A DNA stretch of 9,722 nucleotides. It comes from Anaerolineae bacterium. GTDB taxonomy: Bacteria > Chloroflexota > Anaerolineae > Aggregatilineales > Phototrophicaceae. A model generated the notes under the pieces. It had not been told where the DNA came from. It saw nothing but the letters and a program-made list of their open reading frames with translations, and did no database searches. Of the stretch, positions 1 through 4,884 are shown piece by piece; the first letter of the stretch is position 1, and each line of letters opens with the position of its first letter. A program made the translations under genes and the position numbers. The stretch covers positions 1-9,722 of the forward strand of contig JALONY010000056.1 in assembly GCA_025454715.1 (NCBI GenBank). Reading direction: 5' to 3'.

Positions 1-17
1 TAGGCCAAACTGGCCTA
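1..17 (-). terminator. Hairpin downstream of the receiver gene, at the window edge
   Basis: A perfect inverted repeat, TAGGCCA / AAC / TGGCCTA (7-bp stem, 3-nt loop), lies 26 bp beyond the stop codon of the minus-strand receiver gene. This is where its transcript would be expected to end. A T-tract, if present, would lie outside the window, so terminator function is inferred from position and stem quality only. Confidence 0.45.
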
Positions 18-43
18 GCCCCGTTAATGTCTGCACGGTTTGT

Positions 44-466
44 TTAGCGCTGGGTGCTATGTGATTGCCAGATTTGCTTGCCATCCAAAATGTCGCAGAG
101 GGCGTTGGTGAAGTGGTCGATGTCGATGGGCTTGGGGATGAAACCGTTCAACCCTTTGGCCTTGGCTTTTGGGATTTCGACGCTGGGGTCGGAGGCTGAG
201 ACGGCCACTACGGGTACCTTTTGAAGGCTACTGGTACGTTGGAGCGCTTCATACACCTCATAGCCGCTCACTTGGGCAGGTAGCATCAGGTCGAGCAGGA
301 TCAGGTCTGGTTGGAAGGCCTTAATTTTGGGGATAGCGGTTTCGGCGAAACCCCAGCGGTCGAACTCGATTTGAGCACCTGCGGCTTCTAGTAAAATGCG
401 TATGACGGCGCGATTGCGAGCGTCGTCTTCGACATAGAAAATGCGTTTGTTCTGGAGATTAGCCAT
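44..466 (-). CDS. Stand-alone response regulator receiver protein (CheY/Spo0F/DivK-like)
   Basis: A 140-residue single-domain receiver with no DNA-binding or enzymatic output domain. The acidic pocket E13-D14-D15 follows the first beta strand (RIFYVEDD). The phosphoacceptor is D59 in DLILLDLMLP, the conserved Ser/Thr is S90 in VAVSAS, and the conserved lysine is K112 in FIPKPID. All residues needed for phosphotransfer are present, so the protein should be phosphorylated by a histidine kinase or phosphotransferase. No kinase is encoded in the window, so partner and output are unknown. The KPID sequence after the lysine resembles DivK/PleD-type receivers (inference). The ATG start at 466 is preceded by a GAAGGG sequence about 7 nt upstream. 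The gene has its own TATAAT box at 520-525, and the dnaN terminator at 644-677 separates it from dnaN, so it is probably a monocistronic unit. Confidence 0.93.
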   Translation of the reverse strand: MANLQNKRIFYVEDDARNRAVIRILLEAAGAQIEFDRWGFAETAIPKIKAFQPDLILLDLMLPAQVSGYEVYEALQRTSSLQKVPVVAVSASDPSVEIPKAKAKGLNGFIPKPIDIDHFTNALCDILDGKQIWQSHSTQR

Positions 467-519
467 GATGATGCCCTTCGTAAAGTTGTTTGCGCGATGA
501 TGTCTTTCTCGCGAAAAGA

Positions 520-525
520 ATTATA
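520..525 (-). promoter_or_regulatory. -10 box of the receiver gene
   Basis: Read on the minus strand this is a perfect TATAAT inside GCGGTATAATTC, about 54 bp upstream of the receiver ATG. No convincing -35 is seen at 16-18 bp. The ten bases GCGGTATAAT also occur upstream of dnaN (1904-1913). The call rests on the perfect -10 and its position between the dnaN terminator and the receiver start. Confidence 0.55.
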
Positions 526-643
526 CCGCCGCGTAGCAAACTAAACCCAGTAGTATCCTGTGCGGCAATTGTATGAAAGCCGTGTTGAGACGGTTTTTGC
601 TGGGTTCCGGTATTCACTGCGAACTTTCCCCTCACCGCCCACG

Positions 644-677
644 AAAAAGCGCACCCCCGACATCGGGGGTGCGCTTT
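644..677 (-). terminator. Intrinsic terminator of dnaN
   Basis: A perfect 15-bp inverted repeat has arms 646-660 and 663-677, with CA (plus strand) between them. On the minus strand the stem AAAGCGCACCCCCGA / TCGGGGGTGCGCTTT runs into a TTTTT tract (648-644). It starts 22 bp after the dnaN stop codon. There is no T-tract on the plus-strand side, so it acts on minus-strand transcripts. Confidence 0.9.
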
Positions 678-698
678 GGGCAGGGCTACCGATGCGCT

Positions 699-1832
699 TT
701 AGCGCGACATCGGCATGATGACGTACAAGAAGCTGTCACGACCCATCGGGCGCAGCACGCCCGGGTTGGCCGGCCCCTTCGATTGCAGCACCACTTCCTC
801 GTCGGGCAGCACGCGCAGCACCTCGATCAGGTACTTGATGTTGAAGCTAATATCGACCGGCTCACCCTCGACCGAGGCGTCCAGCATCCCCTCGTTGTCG
901 CCGCGCTCTTGGCTCTTGCCGACGATGGTGACCTCGCCGGGCATCCCGCTGCCGCTGGCGGGCTTGACGTACAGGCGACCGGTGAAGGCGTTATCACGGG
1001 CGAAAATCTCGGCGCGCTGGCACGCGGCCAGCAGGTCGGTGCGGTACATCTTGGTCGAGGTGCTGTAATCCTTGGGGATGACGTTCTCGAACGGCGGGAA
1101 CTTGTGATCGAGCAACTGCGCGCTAATCTCGATGCTCCCAACCGTGAATTGCACGATGTCGCGGGCGTCGGGCAGGCCAATCTGGACGGTCTCGGTGTCG
1201 TCTTGGATGGCGCGAGCGACCTCGGCCAGCGAGCGCGCCGGAACCAACATGTTGATGGGCTTGTCGAACTTGTGCTCCAGCTCACCGGTGTGGACGGCCA
1301 AGCGGTAGCCATCGGCGGCGGCCATGGTGATTTTGCTGCCGCTGAACTGCACGAACACACCGGTCAGGGCGGGGCGGTGGTCATCGACCGCGGCGGCGAA
1401 CACGACCTGAAGGATCATCGCCCGCAAGGTGGCGGCGTCGATGCTCAGGTCGCCGCGCTCACCTTCGGCCATCGGCGGGAACTCGTGCGCGTCGATGCCC
1501 TTCAGGTTGCCCTTGCTGGCGCCGCAACGGATGTGCATGGTCTGGGTGGCTTCGTCGAGGTTGAGGTCTACGCGGTCGTTGGAGAGGTTGTTGACCAGCT
1601 CGCTGAAGGTCTTGGCGGGCAACGTCACTGCGCCTTCGATGTCCACGTTGGCACCGATGCGGCAGGTGATGCTGAGGCCGAGGCTGAGGTTGACCACCGC
1701 CAGCTTCAAGCGCGAGTCTTCGGTCTTGAGCAAGACGTTGTTCAAGACCGGCATCGACGGGCGGCTTTCGAGTGCACGGCTGACGATGCCCAAGCCCCGG
1801 GCGAGGTTCGTCTGCAATACCGATAAACGCAT
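699..1832 (-). CDS. dnaN: DNA polymerase III subunit beta (sliding clamp)
   Basis: The protein has 377 residues, close to the family norm of about 365-380. It should form the ring-shaped dimer that tethers replicative polymerase and repair proteins to DNA. Recognisable family sequences are the N-terminal MRLSVLQTNLARGL and SRALESRPSMPVLNNVLL, then LPAKTFSELV, then IDAHEFPPM at the end of domain I, then AAADGYRLAVH in domain II, LLDHKFPPFENVIPKDY at the domain II/III boundary, and the terminal YVIMPMSR. Three clamp domains of about 120 residues fit the length. The start is placed at 1832 because AAGGAG lies 9 nt upstream. An in-frame ATG 48 nt further out (1880) would add a non-conserved, highly charged extension. 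A TATAAT box at 1904-1909 and the terminator at 644-677 bound a monocistronic unit. dnaA is not adjacent in this window. Confidence 0.97.
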   Translation of the reverse strand: MRLSVLQTNLARGLGIVSRALESRPSMPVLNNVLLKTEDSRLKLAVVNLSLGLSITCRIGANVDIEGAVTLPAKTFSELVNNLSNDRVDLNLDEATQTMHIRCGASKGNLKGIDAHEFPPMAEGERGDLSIDAATLRAMILQVVFAAAVDDHRPALTGVFVQFSGSKITMAAADGYRLAVHTGELEHKFDKPINMLVPARSLAEVARAIQDDTETVQIGLPDARDIVQFTVGSIEISAQLLDHKFPPFENVIPKDYSTSTKMYRTDLLAACQRAEIFARDNAFTGRLYVKPASGSGMPGEVTIVGKSQERGDNEGMLDASVEGEPVDISFNIKYLIEVLRVLPDEEVVLQSKGPANPGVLRPMGRDSFLYVIMPMSR

Positions 1833-1841
1833 ACTATCGCG

Positions 1842-1847
1842 CTCCTT
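1842..1847 (-). promoter_or_regulatory. Shine-Dalgarno that fixes the dnaN start
   Basis: AAGGAG on the minus strand, 9 nt before the ATG at 1832. The upstream ATG at 1880 lacks a comparable site at the right distance, which favours the 377-residue form of DnaN. Confidence 0.8.
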
Positions 1848-1903
1848 GTCATGTTGGGCGTGTGTGAGACGGTTTCCCAAAGAAAAAGTGTGAGGTGTGC
1901 AAT

Positions 1904-1909
1904 ATTATA
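1904..1909 (-). promoter_or_regulatory. -10 box of dnaN
   Basis: A perfect TATAAT on the minus strand within GTGCGGTATAATATT, about 72 bp upstream of the dnaN ATG. No good -35 is visible at 17 bp. GCGGTATAAT is shared exactly with the receiver gene promoter. Confidence 0.55.
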
Positions 1910-1987
1910 CCGCACATCCGTTTGACGGTTAGGGCGGAGTCGGTTGTGTTTGGTATGGGTTGGGTTGCAATTGGGTTTGGGACGTGC

Positions 1988-2019
1988 AAGAGCGCCGACC
2001 TATACGGTGCGGCGCTCTT
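1988..2019. other. Strong hairpin (inverted repeat)
   Basis: Arms AAGAGCGCCG (1988-1997) and CGGCGCTCTT (2010-2019) are perfectly complementary, and the 12-nt loop region can add ACC/GGT pairs with one bulged G. No T-tract follows on either strand, so it is not a typical intrinsic terminator. On the plus strand it is followed 6 nt later by a purine-rich AGGGAGGGGG and an ATG at 2040, an arrangement that could serve a leader transcript. Confidence 0.6.
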
Positions 2020-2039
2020 ACACAAGGGAGGGGGACATC

Positions 2040-2114
2040 ATGCGTCGGCTTTTTGGGGCTGGCCGACCCGCCATCTTGCCATGCACACTCTCGCCAAAGC
2101 CTGCACAGCGATGA
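2040..2114 (+). CDS. Possible tiny ORF with strong ribosome-binding site
   Basis: ATG at 2040 is preceded by AGGGAGGGGG (2025-2034) at ideal spacing. It opens a 24-codon reading frame (MRRLFGAGRP…) ending in TGA at 2112-2114. A second ATG overlaps that stop (ATGA, 2111-2114) and opens a 34-codon, His/Arg/Cys-containing frame ending at 2215. Neither peptide is recognised. The only support is the quality of the ribosome-binding site and the overlapping arrangement, and no clear promoter is seen upstream. It could be a leader peptide, or chance in purine-rich DNA. Confidence 0.18.
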   Translation: MRRLFGAGRPAILPCTLSPKPAQR

Positions 2115-2190
2115 ACAACGACGGCGTGTGTTTCCCGAGTTCGCTTACCACACACCACTGCACGCACGCTACCATTAGGAGGACAACCCT

Positions 2191-2262
2191 ATGTCGTCGG
2201 GCACGCCGTCGGTGATCATTGTGTTGGGTCGTTCACAAGTTTTAGAAACTGTTGAACGATAG
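2191..2262 (+). CDS. Possible tiny ORF behind a perfect Shine-Dalgarno, maybe a gene remnant
   Basis: A perfect AGGAGG (2177-2182) stands 8 nt before ATG 2191. The frame encodes 23 residues beginning MSSGTPSVIIVLGRSQ and stops at TAG 2260-2262. The run SVIIVLG resembles the first beta strand of a nucleotide-binding fold, but too little is left to identify a family. After the TAG the same frame stays open for 60 more codons, to TGA 2443-2445. The site could therefore be the 5' end of a gene broken by an amber codon, or simply a short leader peptide. The palindrome at 2229-2259 lies inside the coding part. The downstream 60 codons do not resemble a protein I know. Confidence 0.22.
   Translation: MSSGTPSVIIVLGRSQVLETVER
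2229..2259. repeat. 31-bp near-perfect palindrome (possible operator or hairpin)
   Basis: Arms TCGTTCA / TGAACGA (7 bp) enclose AGTTT / AAACT (5 bp) around a TAG loop. A symmetric 2x2 mismatch (CA opposite GT) separates the two stem segments. No T-tract follows. The half-site TTGAACGA recurs once, at 2442-2449, next to the possible promoter of the 2499 operon. This would fit an operator for a dimeric regulator, such as the winged-helix protein encoded just downstream (inference). Confidence 0.5.
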
Positions 2263-2431
2263 ACACAGCATATCCCCAAACCGCGGGTCTGGCAAGGGGG
2301 GATGTGGCTTTCTCATACGGCGCTATCCGCACGCTCACCCGTGGCGGGCGGCTTAACCGAAATGACGTGCAGTCTTAATGCTTTGGGCGGACGAACCGGC
2401 GTGAGATGGAATACCTTTCGCCGTTATTGGG

Positions 2432-2440
2432 TGTTACACT
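2432..2440 (+). promoter_or_regulatory. Possible extended -10 promoter of the winged-helix/acyltransferase operon
   Basis: TGTTACACT reads as an extended -10 (TGn followed by TACACT, 4 of 6 matches). It ends 58 bp upstream of the chosen ATG at 2499. No recognisable -35 is present. It is the best candidate in the 90 bp upstream of the operon but is not strong. Confidence 0.3.
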
Positions 2441-2498
2441 ATTGAACGAACCAACTTCTTTCGTCCATGTCACCTCCCCAACCCAAAGACCAACGCCC

Positions 2499-3194
2499 AT
2501 GGAACTCCCCATTCACCTCAAGTCGTTAGAGCCGTTGACGGGTGCGCTGGATATTTTGCGCTACCTGAACCGCCAACCCGATTTCTCGGGGTCGGTGTCC
2601 GAGATGCAAGACGTGTTGGGGATTGGCCCCGTCACGTTTGGTAAGGCCATCCGCCGCCTCGTGACCAAGAGCTACGTGCAGATGGACTCGGATGACAGCT
2701 ACCGCCTGACCGACGGTGGGCGGCGCATCGCCGAGGAACTGGCCGATTATGACGCGGCTTCGGGCGGGGTGTCGCGCCAGCGCGATGACTCCGACCTGTT
2801 GGTGAGCGGGCGCTTGGTGTTGGTCGCACCGCGTTTTCTGGCGGCGGGGCAGCCGGTCGAGCTGGCCGTCGGCGCGTCGGTCGATCAGGCCGAGGGCTTG
2901 CCAGAGGGTGCCGATGTGCTGGTGCGGGTGCAGGCCGTCCACGCCGACCCCGCCCGCCCGCAAGACGTGTCGCTGATGGTGGCCGATGCGCCCCAATATG
3001 GCACGGTGCACCTGACGGCGCAGTATTACGACATGGTGCGCGTGCGGGTCGAGGTGTATCAGGTGATGCCCGACGGTGAGGAAGTGGTGCCGTGTGGGGG
3101 GATGTACGTCGATTTGCCTGTGAGCGTGCAGGCCACCCAATCGTCCGAGCGCGCCGCTTATGGTGCGGCGCTGTCGTTCCGCAAGACTGCTTAA
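2499..3194 (+). CDS. Winged-helix (MarR-like) N-terminal domain protein with beta-rich C-terminal domain
   Basis: The protein has 231 residues. Residues about 10-70 look like a winged-helix module: helices ALDILRYLN and SVSEMQDVLG, a recognition-helix candidate GPVTFGKAIRRLVTKSYV, and a wing VQMDSDDSYRLTDGGRRIAEEL. A hydrophilic linker (about 72-90) leads to a C-terminal part (about 92-220) made of alternating hydrophobic strands with no motif I recognise, ending PVSVQATQSSERAAYGAALSFRKTA. The ATG at 2499 is chosen because the protein-like pattern starts at MELPIHLKSLEPL, and the frame upstream to 2406 is not convincing. No Shine-Dalgarno precedes it. Its stop lies 9 bp before the acyltransferase ATG, so the two are almost certainly co-transcribed. 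It may be a transcriptional regulator or a ligand-sensing adaptor of the operon. That role is inferred. Confidence 0.8.
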   Translation: MELPIHLKSLEPLTGALDILRYLNRQPDFSGSVSEMQDVLGIGPVTFGKAIRRLVTKSYVQMDSDDSYRLTDGGRRIAEELADYDAASGGVSRQRDDSDLLVSGRLVLVAPRFLAAGQPVELAVGASVDQAEGLPEGADVLVRVQAVHADPARPQDVSLMVADAPQYGTVHLTAQYYDMVRVRVEVYQVMPDGEEVVPCGGMYVDLPVSVQATQSSERAAYGAALSFRKTA

Positions 3195-3203
3195 GGGAGC
3201 GCT

Positions 3204-4328
3204 ATGACCGAGCCAAAACACCTCCGCTATCCGCGTCGCCAGTTCGTCCGCAATTTGCTGCGCCTCGCTGGGCGCGCCGTCGGTGCGCTGGCGATGCGAA
3301 CCCAAGTCATCGGTCGCGAGAACCTGCCGACCAAAGGCCCGCTCATCCTCGTGGGCAACCATATCGCGGTGGTCGAGGTCGGCCTGATGGCCACCTACAC
3401 CCCCTACAACCTCGAAATCATGGCGGCGGGCGACATCCCGCTCGACCCGCGCTACCAGTGGATGGCCGACTTGTGGGGCATTATCCCAATCAAGCGCGGC
3501 AGCATGGACAGAGACGGCATGAACAAGGCGCTGGACGTGCTGAATCAGGGGGGCGTGGTCGGCTTGTTCCCTGAGGGCGGCATCTGGGAGACCACCCTGC
3601 GCCAAGCGCGGCAAGGCGTGGCGTGGTTGTCCAACAAGGGGCAAGCGCCGGTCGTCCCGATCGGGTTCGGCGGCATCGAGGGCGCCTTGGCGCAAATCGC
3701 ACGCTTCCGCCGCCCGCGCCTGACGATGAACATCGGCAAGCCCATCCCGCCGGTGCAGGTCGATGTGCCGGGCAAGTCGCGCAAGGAGCTGCTGCAACAG
3801 GGTGCCGACTACATTATGGATCGCATCTCGGAGCTCATCCCAGAGGACGAGCGGCGCATCCGCACCCAGCCCTACATCGGCGAGACGTTCGACTTCAAAT
3901 GGGAGCTGACCAGCCCCGACGGCGTGGCCATCGCCATCCCCGCCGAGGTCGAAATCGTCGATAAGCACGGCCTGAGCAAGCTGTTTCACCGTCCGGTGAT
4001 GATGGACGTGTTCAACCGCAACCTGAAGCTGCCGGTCAGGCCGCTGGTGCGCTTGCGCCGCGCTCACTCACCGCTGGAAATCGCCGCCAGCGTCCACGCC
4101 ATCCTGACGTGGCTGAGCGATAACCCGTACTTCTTCCATTACCGCTTTGGGCATGAAGAGGGTGAGGCGATGATGCGCGGCCTACGCCAGCTCCAGCACT
4201 CCGCGCAGTGGCTGGGTGAGCATTACCCGTCGGCGATGTTGCGCCTCAAGCCCATCCGGCGCTATATCTTGCTCGACACCAACCAAGAGGTGATTGAGGA
4301 CGCGCCCGCCGAAATGCAAGAGATGTAG
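3204..4328 (+). CDS. PlsC-type lysophospholipid acyltransferase family protein with long C-terminal extension
   Basis: The protein has 374 residues. The first 190 or so match the PlsC/LPLAT fold, which moves acyl groups from acyl-CoA or acyl-ACP to a glycerolipid at the membrane. Block I is GNHIAVVE with H53. Block II is IIPIKRGS (about 93-100), block III is LFPEGG (F122-G125) and block IV is PVVPIGFGG (149-157). The block I dyad is normally HX4D but here the acid is E58 (HX4E), confirmed in the DNA as CAT ATC GCG GTG GTC GAG. The remaining 180 or so residues are not part of the minimal acyltransferase domain. They include a strand-rich stretch (FDFKWELTSPDGVAIAI) and a helical C-terminus. 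The start has AGGGAG 6 nt upstream. The stop codon lies within a repeat copy (4324-4351), so the extreme C-terminus may have been changed by that insertion. 1-acylglycerol-3-phosphate acyltransferase is the likeliest activity, but the substrate is uncertain. Confidence 0.88.
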   Translation: MTEPKHLRYPRRQFVRNLLRLAGRAVGALAMRTQVIGRENLPTKGPLILVGNHIAVVEVGLMATYTPYNLEIMAAGDIPLDPRYQWMADLWGIIPIKRGSMDRDGMNKALDVLNQGGVVGLFPEGGIWETTLRQARQGVAWLSNKGQAPVVPIGFGGIEGALAQIARFRRPRLTMNIGKPIPPVQVDVPGKSRKELLQQGADYIMDRISELIPEDERRIRTQPYIGETFDFKWELTSPDGVAIAIPAEVEIVDKHGLSKLFHRPVMMDVFNRNLKLPVRPLVRLRRAHSPLEIAASVHAILTWLSDNPYFFHYRFGHEEGEAMMRGLRQLQHSAQWLGEHYPSAMLRLKPIRRYILLDTNQEVIEDAPAEMQEM

Positions 4329-4351
4329 GGGCGCGACGTGCTGCGCCCGCC
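4324..4351. repeat. Partial, diverged repeat copy overlapping the acyltransferase stop codon
   Basis: TGTAGGGGCGC followed by GACGTGCTGCGCCCGCC matches the full copies at 4430-4457 and 4570-4597, except that AG is GA at the centre of the left arm. That breaks the otherwise perfect 20-bp palindrome (here 4329-4348). The TAG of the repeat is the stop codon of the acyltransferase gene. Confidence 0.75.
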
Positions 4352-4390
4352 CCTCACCCCCCATCCCCCTCTCCCACAAGGGGCGAGGGG
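4350..4390. repeat. C-rich dispersed-type element, first copy
   Basis: CCCCTC (4350-4355) and GAGGGG (4385-4390) can pair around a C-rich interior (CACCCCCCATCCCCCTCTCCC type). A degenerate second version lies at 4503-4529, with CCCCTC (4511-4516) pairing to GAGGGG (4524-4529). I recall similar C-rich elements as dispersed intergenic repeats in Chloroflexota genomes. This window alone shows only the two copies. Confidence 0.6.
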
Positions 4391-4477
4391 TGCAGTGCGG
4401 GTTAGAAAATCTCCCAAAGGGTCGGGACGTGTAGGGGCGCAGCGTGCTGCGCCCGCCATGCCCCCACCCCACACGCC
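4391..4477. repeat. 87-bp direct repeat, copy 1
   Basis: Matches 4531-4617 at 84 of 87 positions, offset by exactly 140 bp. It contains the perfect palindrome GGGCGCAGCGTGCTGCGCCC (4435-4454). Two of the three differences are the central GT of this palindrome, which is AC in copy 2. Confidence 0.92.
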
Positions 4478-4530
4478 CGCTGTTCTGGTTTTTATCCCTT
4501 GCCCCCTCAGCCCCTCAGTGGGCGAGGGGT

Positions 4531-4617
4531 TGCAGAGCGGGTTAGAAAATCTCCCAAAGGGTCGGGACGTGTAGGGGCGCAGCACGCTGCGCCCGCCATG
4601 CCCCCACCCCACACGCC
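4531..4617. repeat. 87-bp direct repeat, copy 2
   Basis: Second copy of the 4391-4477 unit. Its palindromic core GGGCGCAGCACGCTGCGCCC (4575-4594) is the exact reverse complement of the copy 1 core, while the flanks keep the same orientation. The gagggg-tgcag junction before it has one extra T compared with copy 1. Confidence 0.92.
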
Positions 4618-4625
4618 ATAAAAAG

Positions 4626-4698
4626 CGGCGTTACGCCGATACACCAGCCCCTTGTGGGCTTGGCTGGGTGCTTTAGCGCCCAGCGGCCACCGACGGCC
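4626..4698. other. Cluster of four tandem hairpins (structured RNA or repeat element)
   Basis: Four adjacent foldable units fill 73 bp. They are CGGCG/TTA/CGCCG (4626-4638), CCAGCCC/CTTGT/GGGC-T-TGG (4644-4663, one bulged T), GCTGGGTGC/TTTA/GCGCCCAGC (4663-4684, one G-U pair) and GGCC/ACCGAC/GGCC (4685-4698). Read on the minus strand the last hairpin met is the 5-bp CGGCG stem, which runs into CTTTTT (4624-4620). The whole could be a small minus-strand RNA ending in a terminator, or another dispersed repeat. No known RNA family was recognised. Confidence 0.45.
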
Positions 4699-4807
4699 AA
4701 CGTCCCCAAAACTCGGGATGCTCCACGTTTCATTTCACATCGGGCGTATCTTAAAAGCGTTAACGAGTCAGGGGGCGGTGATGAGGGCGTGCGCCCACCG
4801 CTTTCCA
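4699..4807. other. Intergenic leader region before the acpS operon promoter
   Basis: No gene was found here. The notable structure is at 4775-4801: GCGGT pairs with ACCGC and GGGCG pairs with CGCCC around a TG loop, with a 5-nt GATGA bulge on one side, followed by TTT. It sits 6 bp upstream of the -35 of the next promoter and may be a weak terminator for read-through from upstream or a regulatory site. Confidence 0.35.
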
Positions 4808-4837
4808 TTGCAATCCGAGGGCGTTTGCGGGTATAGT
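4808..4837 (+). promoter_or_regulatory. Promoter of the membrane protein-acpS-MFS operon
   Basis: TTGCAA (4808-4813, 4 of 6 matches to the -35 consensus) and TATAGT (4832-4837, 5 of 6 matches to the -10 consensus) are separated by 18 bp. The expected transcript start is about 40 bp before the GTG at 4885. The bases just before the -10, TTGCGGG, recall the GCGG before the dnaN and receiver -10 boxes. Confidence 0.6.
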
Positions 4838-4884
4838 TGTCGGCATTGATTCGATAAAAGTGAGCACGCGGGAGTAGGTGAGAC

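Larger units (their letters stand above)
1910..2498. other. Long divergent intergenic region without an assignable gene
   Basis: This stretch separates the minus-strand dnaN promoter from the plus-strand operon starting at 2499. I see no conserved protein, tRNA or recognisable RNA family in it. It does contain a 10-bp-stem hairpin (1988-2019) and tiny plus-strand ORFs with strong ribosome-binding sites (2040-2114, overlapped by a 34-codon ORF at 2111-2215, and 2191-2262). It also contains a 31-bp palindrome (2229-2259) and a possible extended -10 element (2432-2440). It could be a leader RNA region, a decayed gene or a regulatory region. The sequence does not decide between these. Confidence 0.6.

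Noticed and set aside
580..598. Possible plus-strand terminator CCGT…ACGG followed by TTTTT
   Set aside because: The stem is only 4 bp and no plus-strand gene ends upstream of it. It is likely chance.
573..1826. A 417-codon open frame on the plus strand across dnaN
   Set aside because: It lies antisense to an unmistakable dnaN with its own terminator and ribosome-binding site. Its translation is His/Gln/Val/Asp-rich with no protein-like motifs, typical of antisense frames in GC-rich genes.
2263..2400. tRNA, tmRNA, SRP RNA or RNase P RNA in the intergenic region
   Set aside because: I found no T-loop GGTTCGANTCC, no tag frame with a tRNA-like end, no SRP loop motif and no GAGGAAAGTCC-type core.
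1895..2498. Replication origin next to dnaN
   Set aside because: I looked for TTATCCACA-type DnaA boxes and an AT-rich unwinding stretch and found only poor matches (for example CTATCCGCA near 2323). dnaA is not adjacent.
2526..4067. A 513-codon open frame on the minus strand across the winged-helix and acyltransferase genes
   Set aside because: It spans two genes with recognisable or protein-like translations on the plus strand, and its own product is His/Arg/Gln-rich low complexity. It is a shadow frame.
4324..4617. CRISPR-like array
   Set aside because: There are only two full copies and one partial copy, the units are 87 bp, and there are no uniform spacers or cas genes. It is an intergenic repeat, not a CRISPR array.
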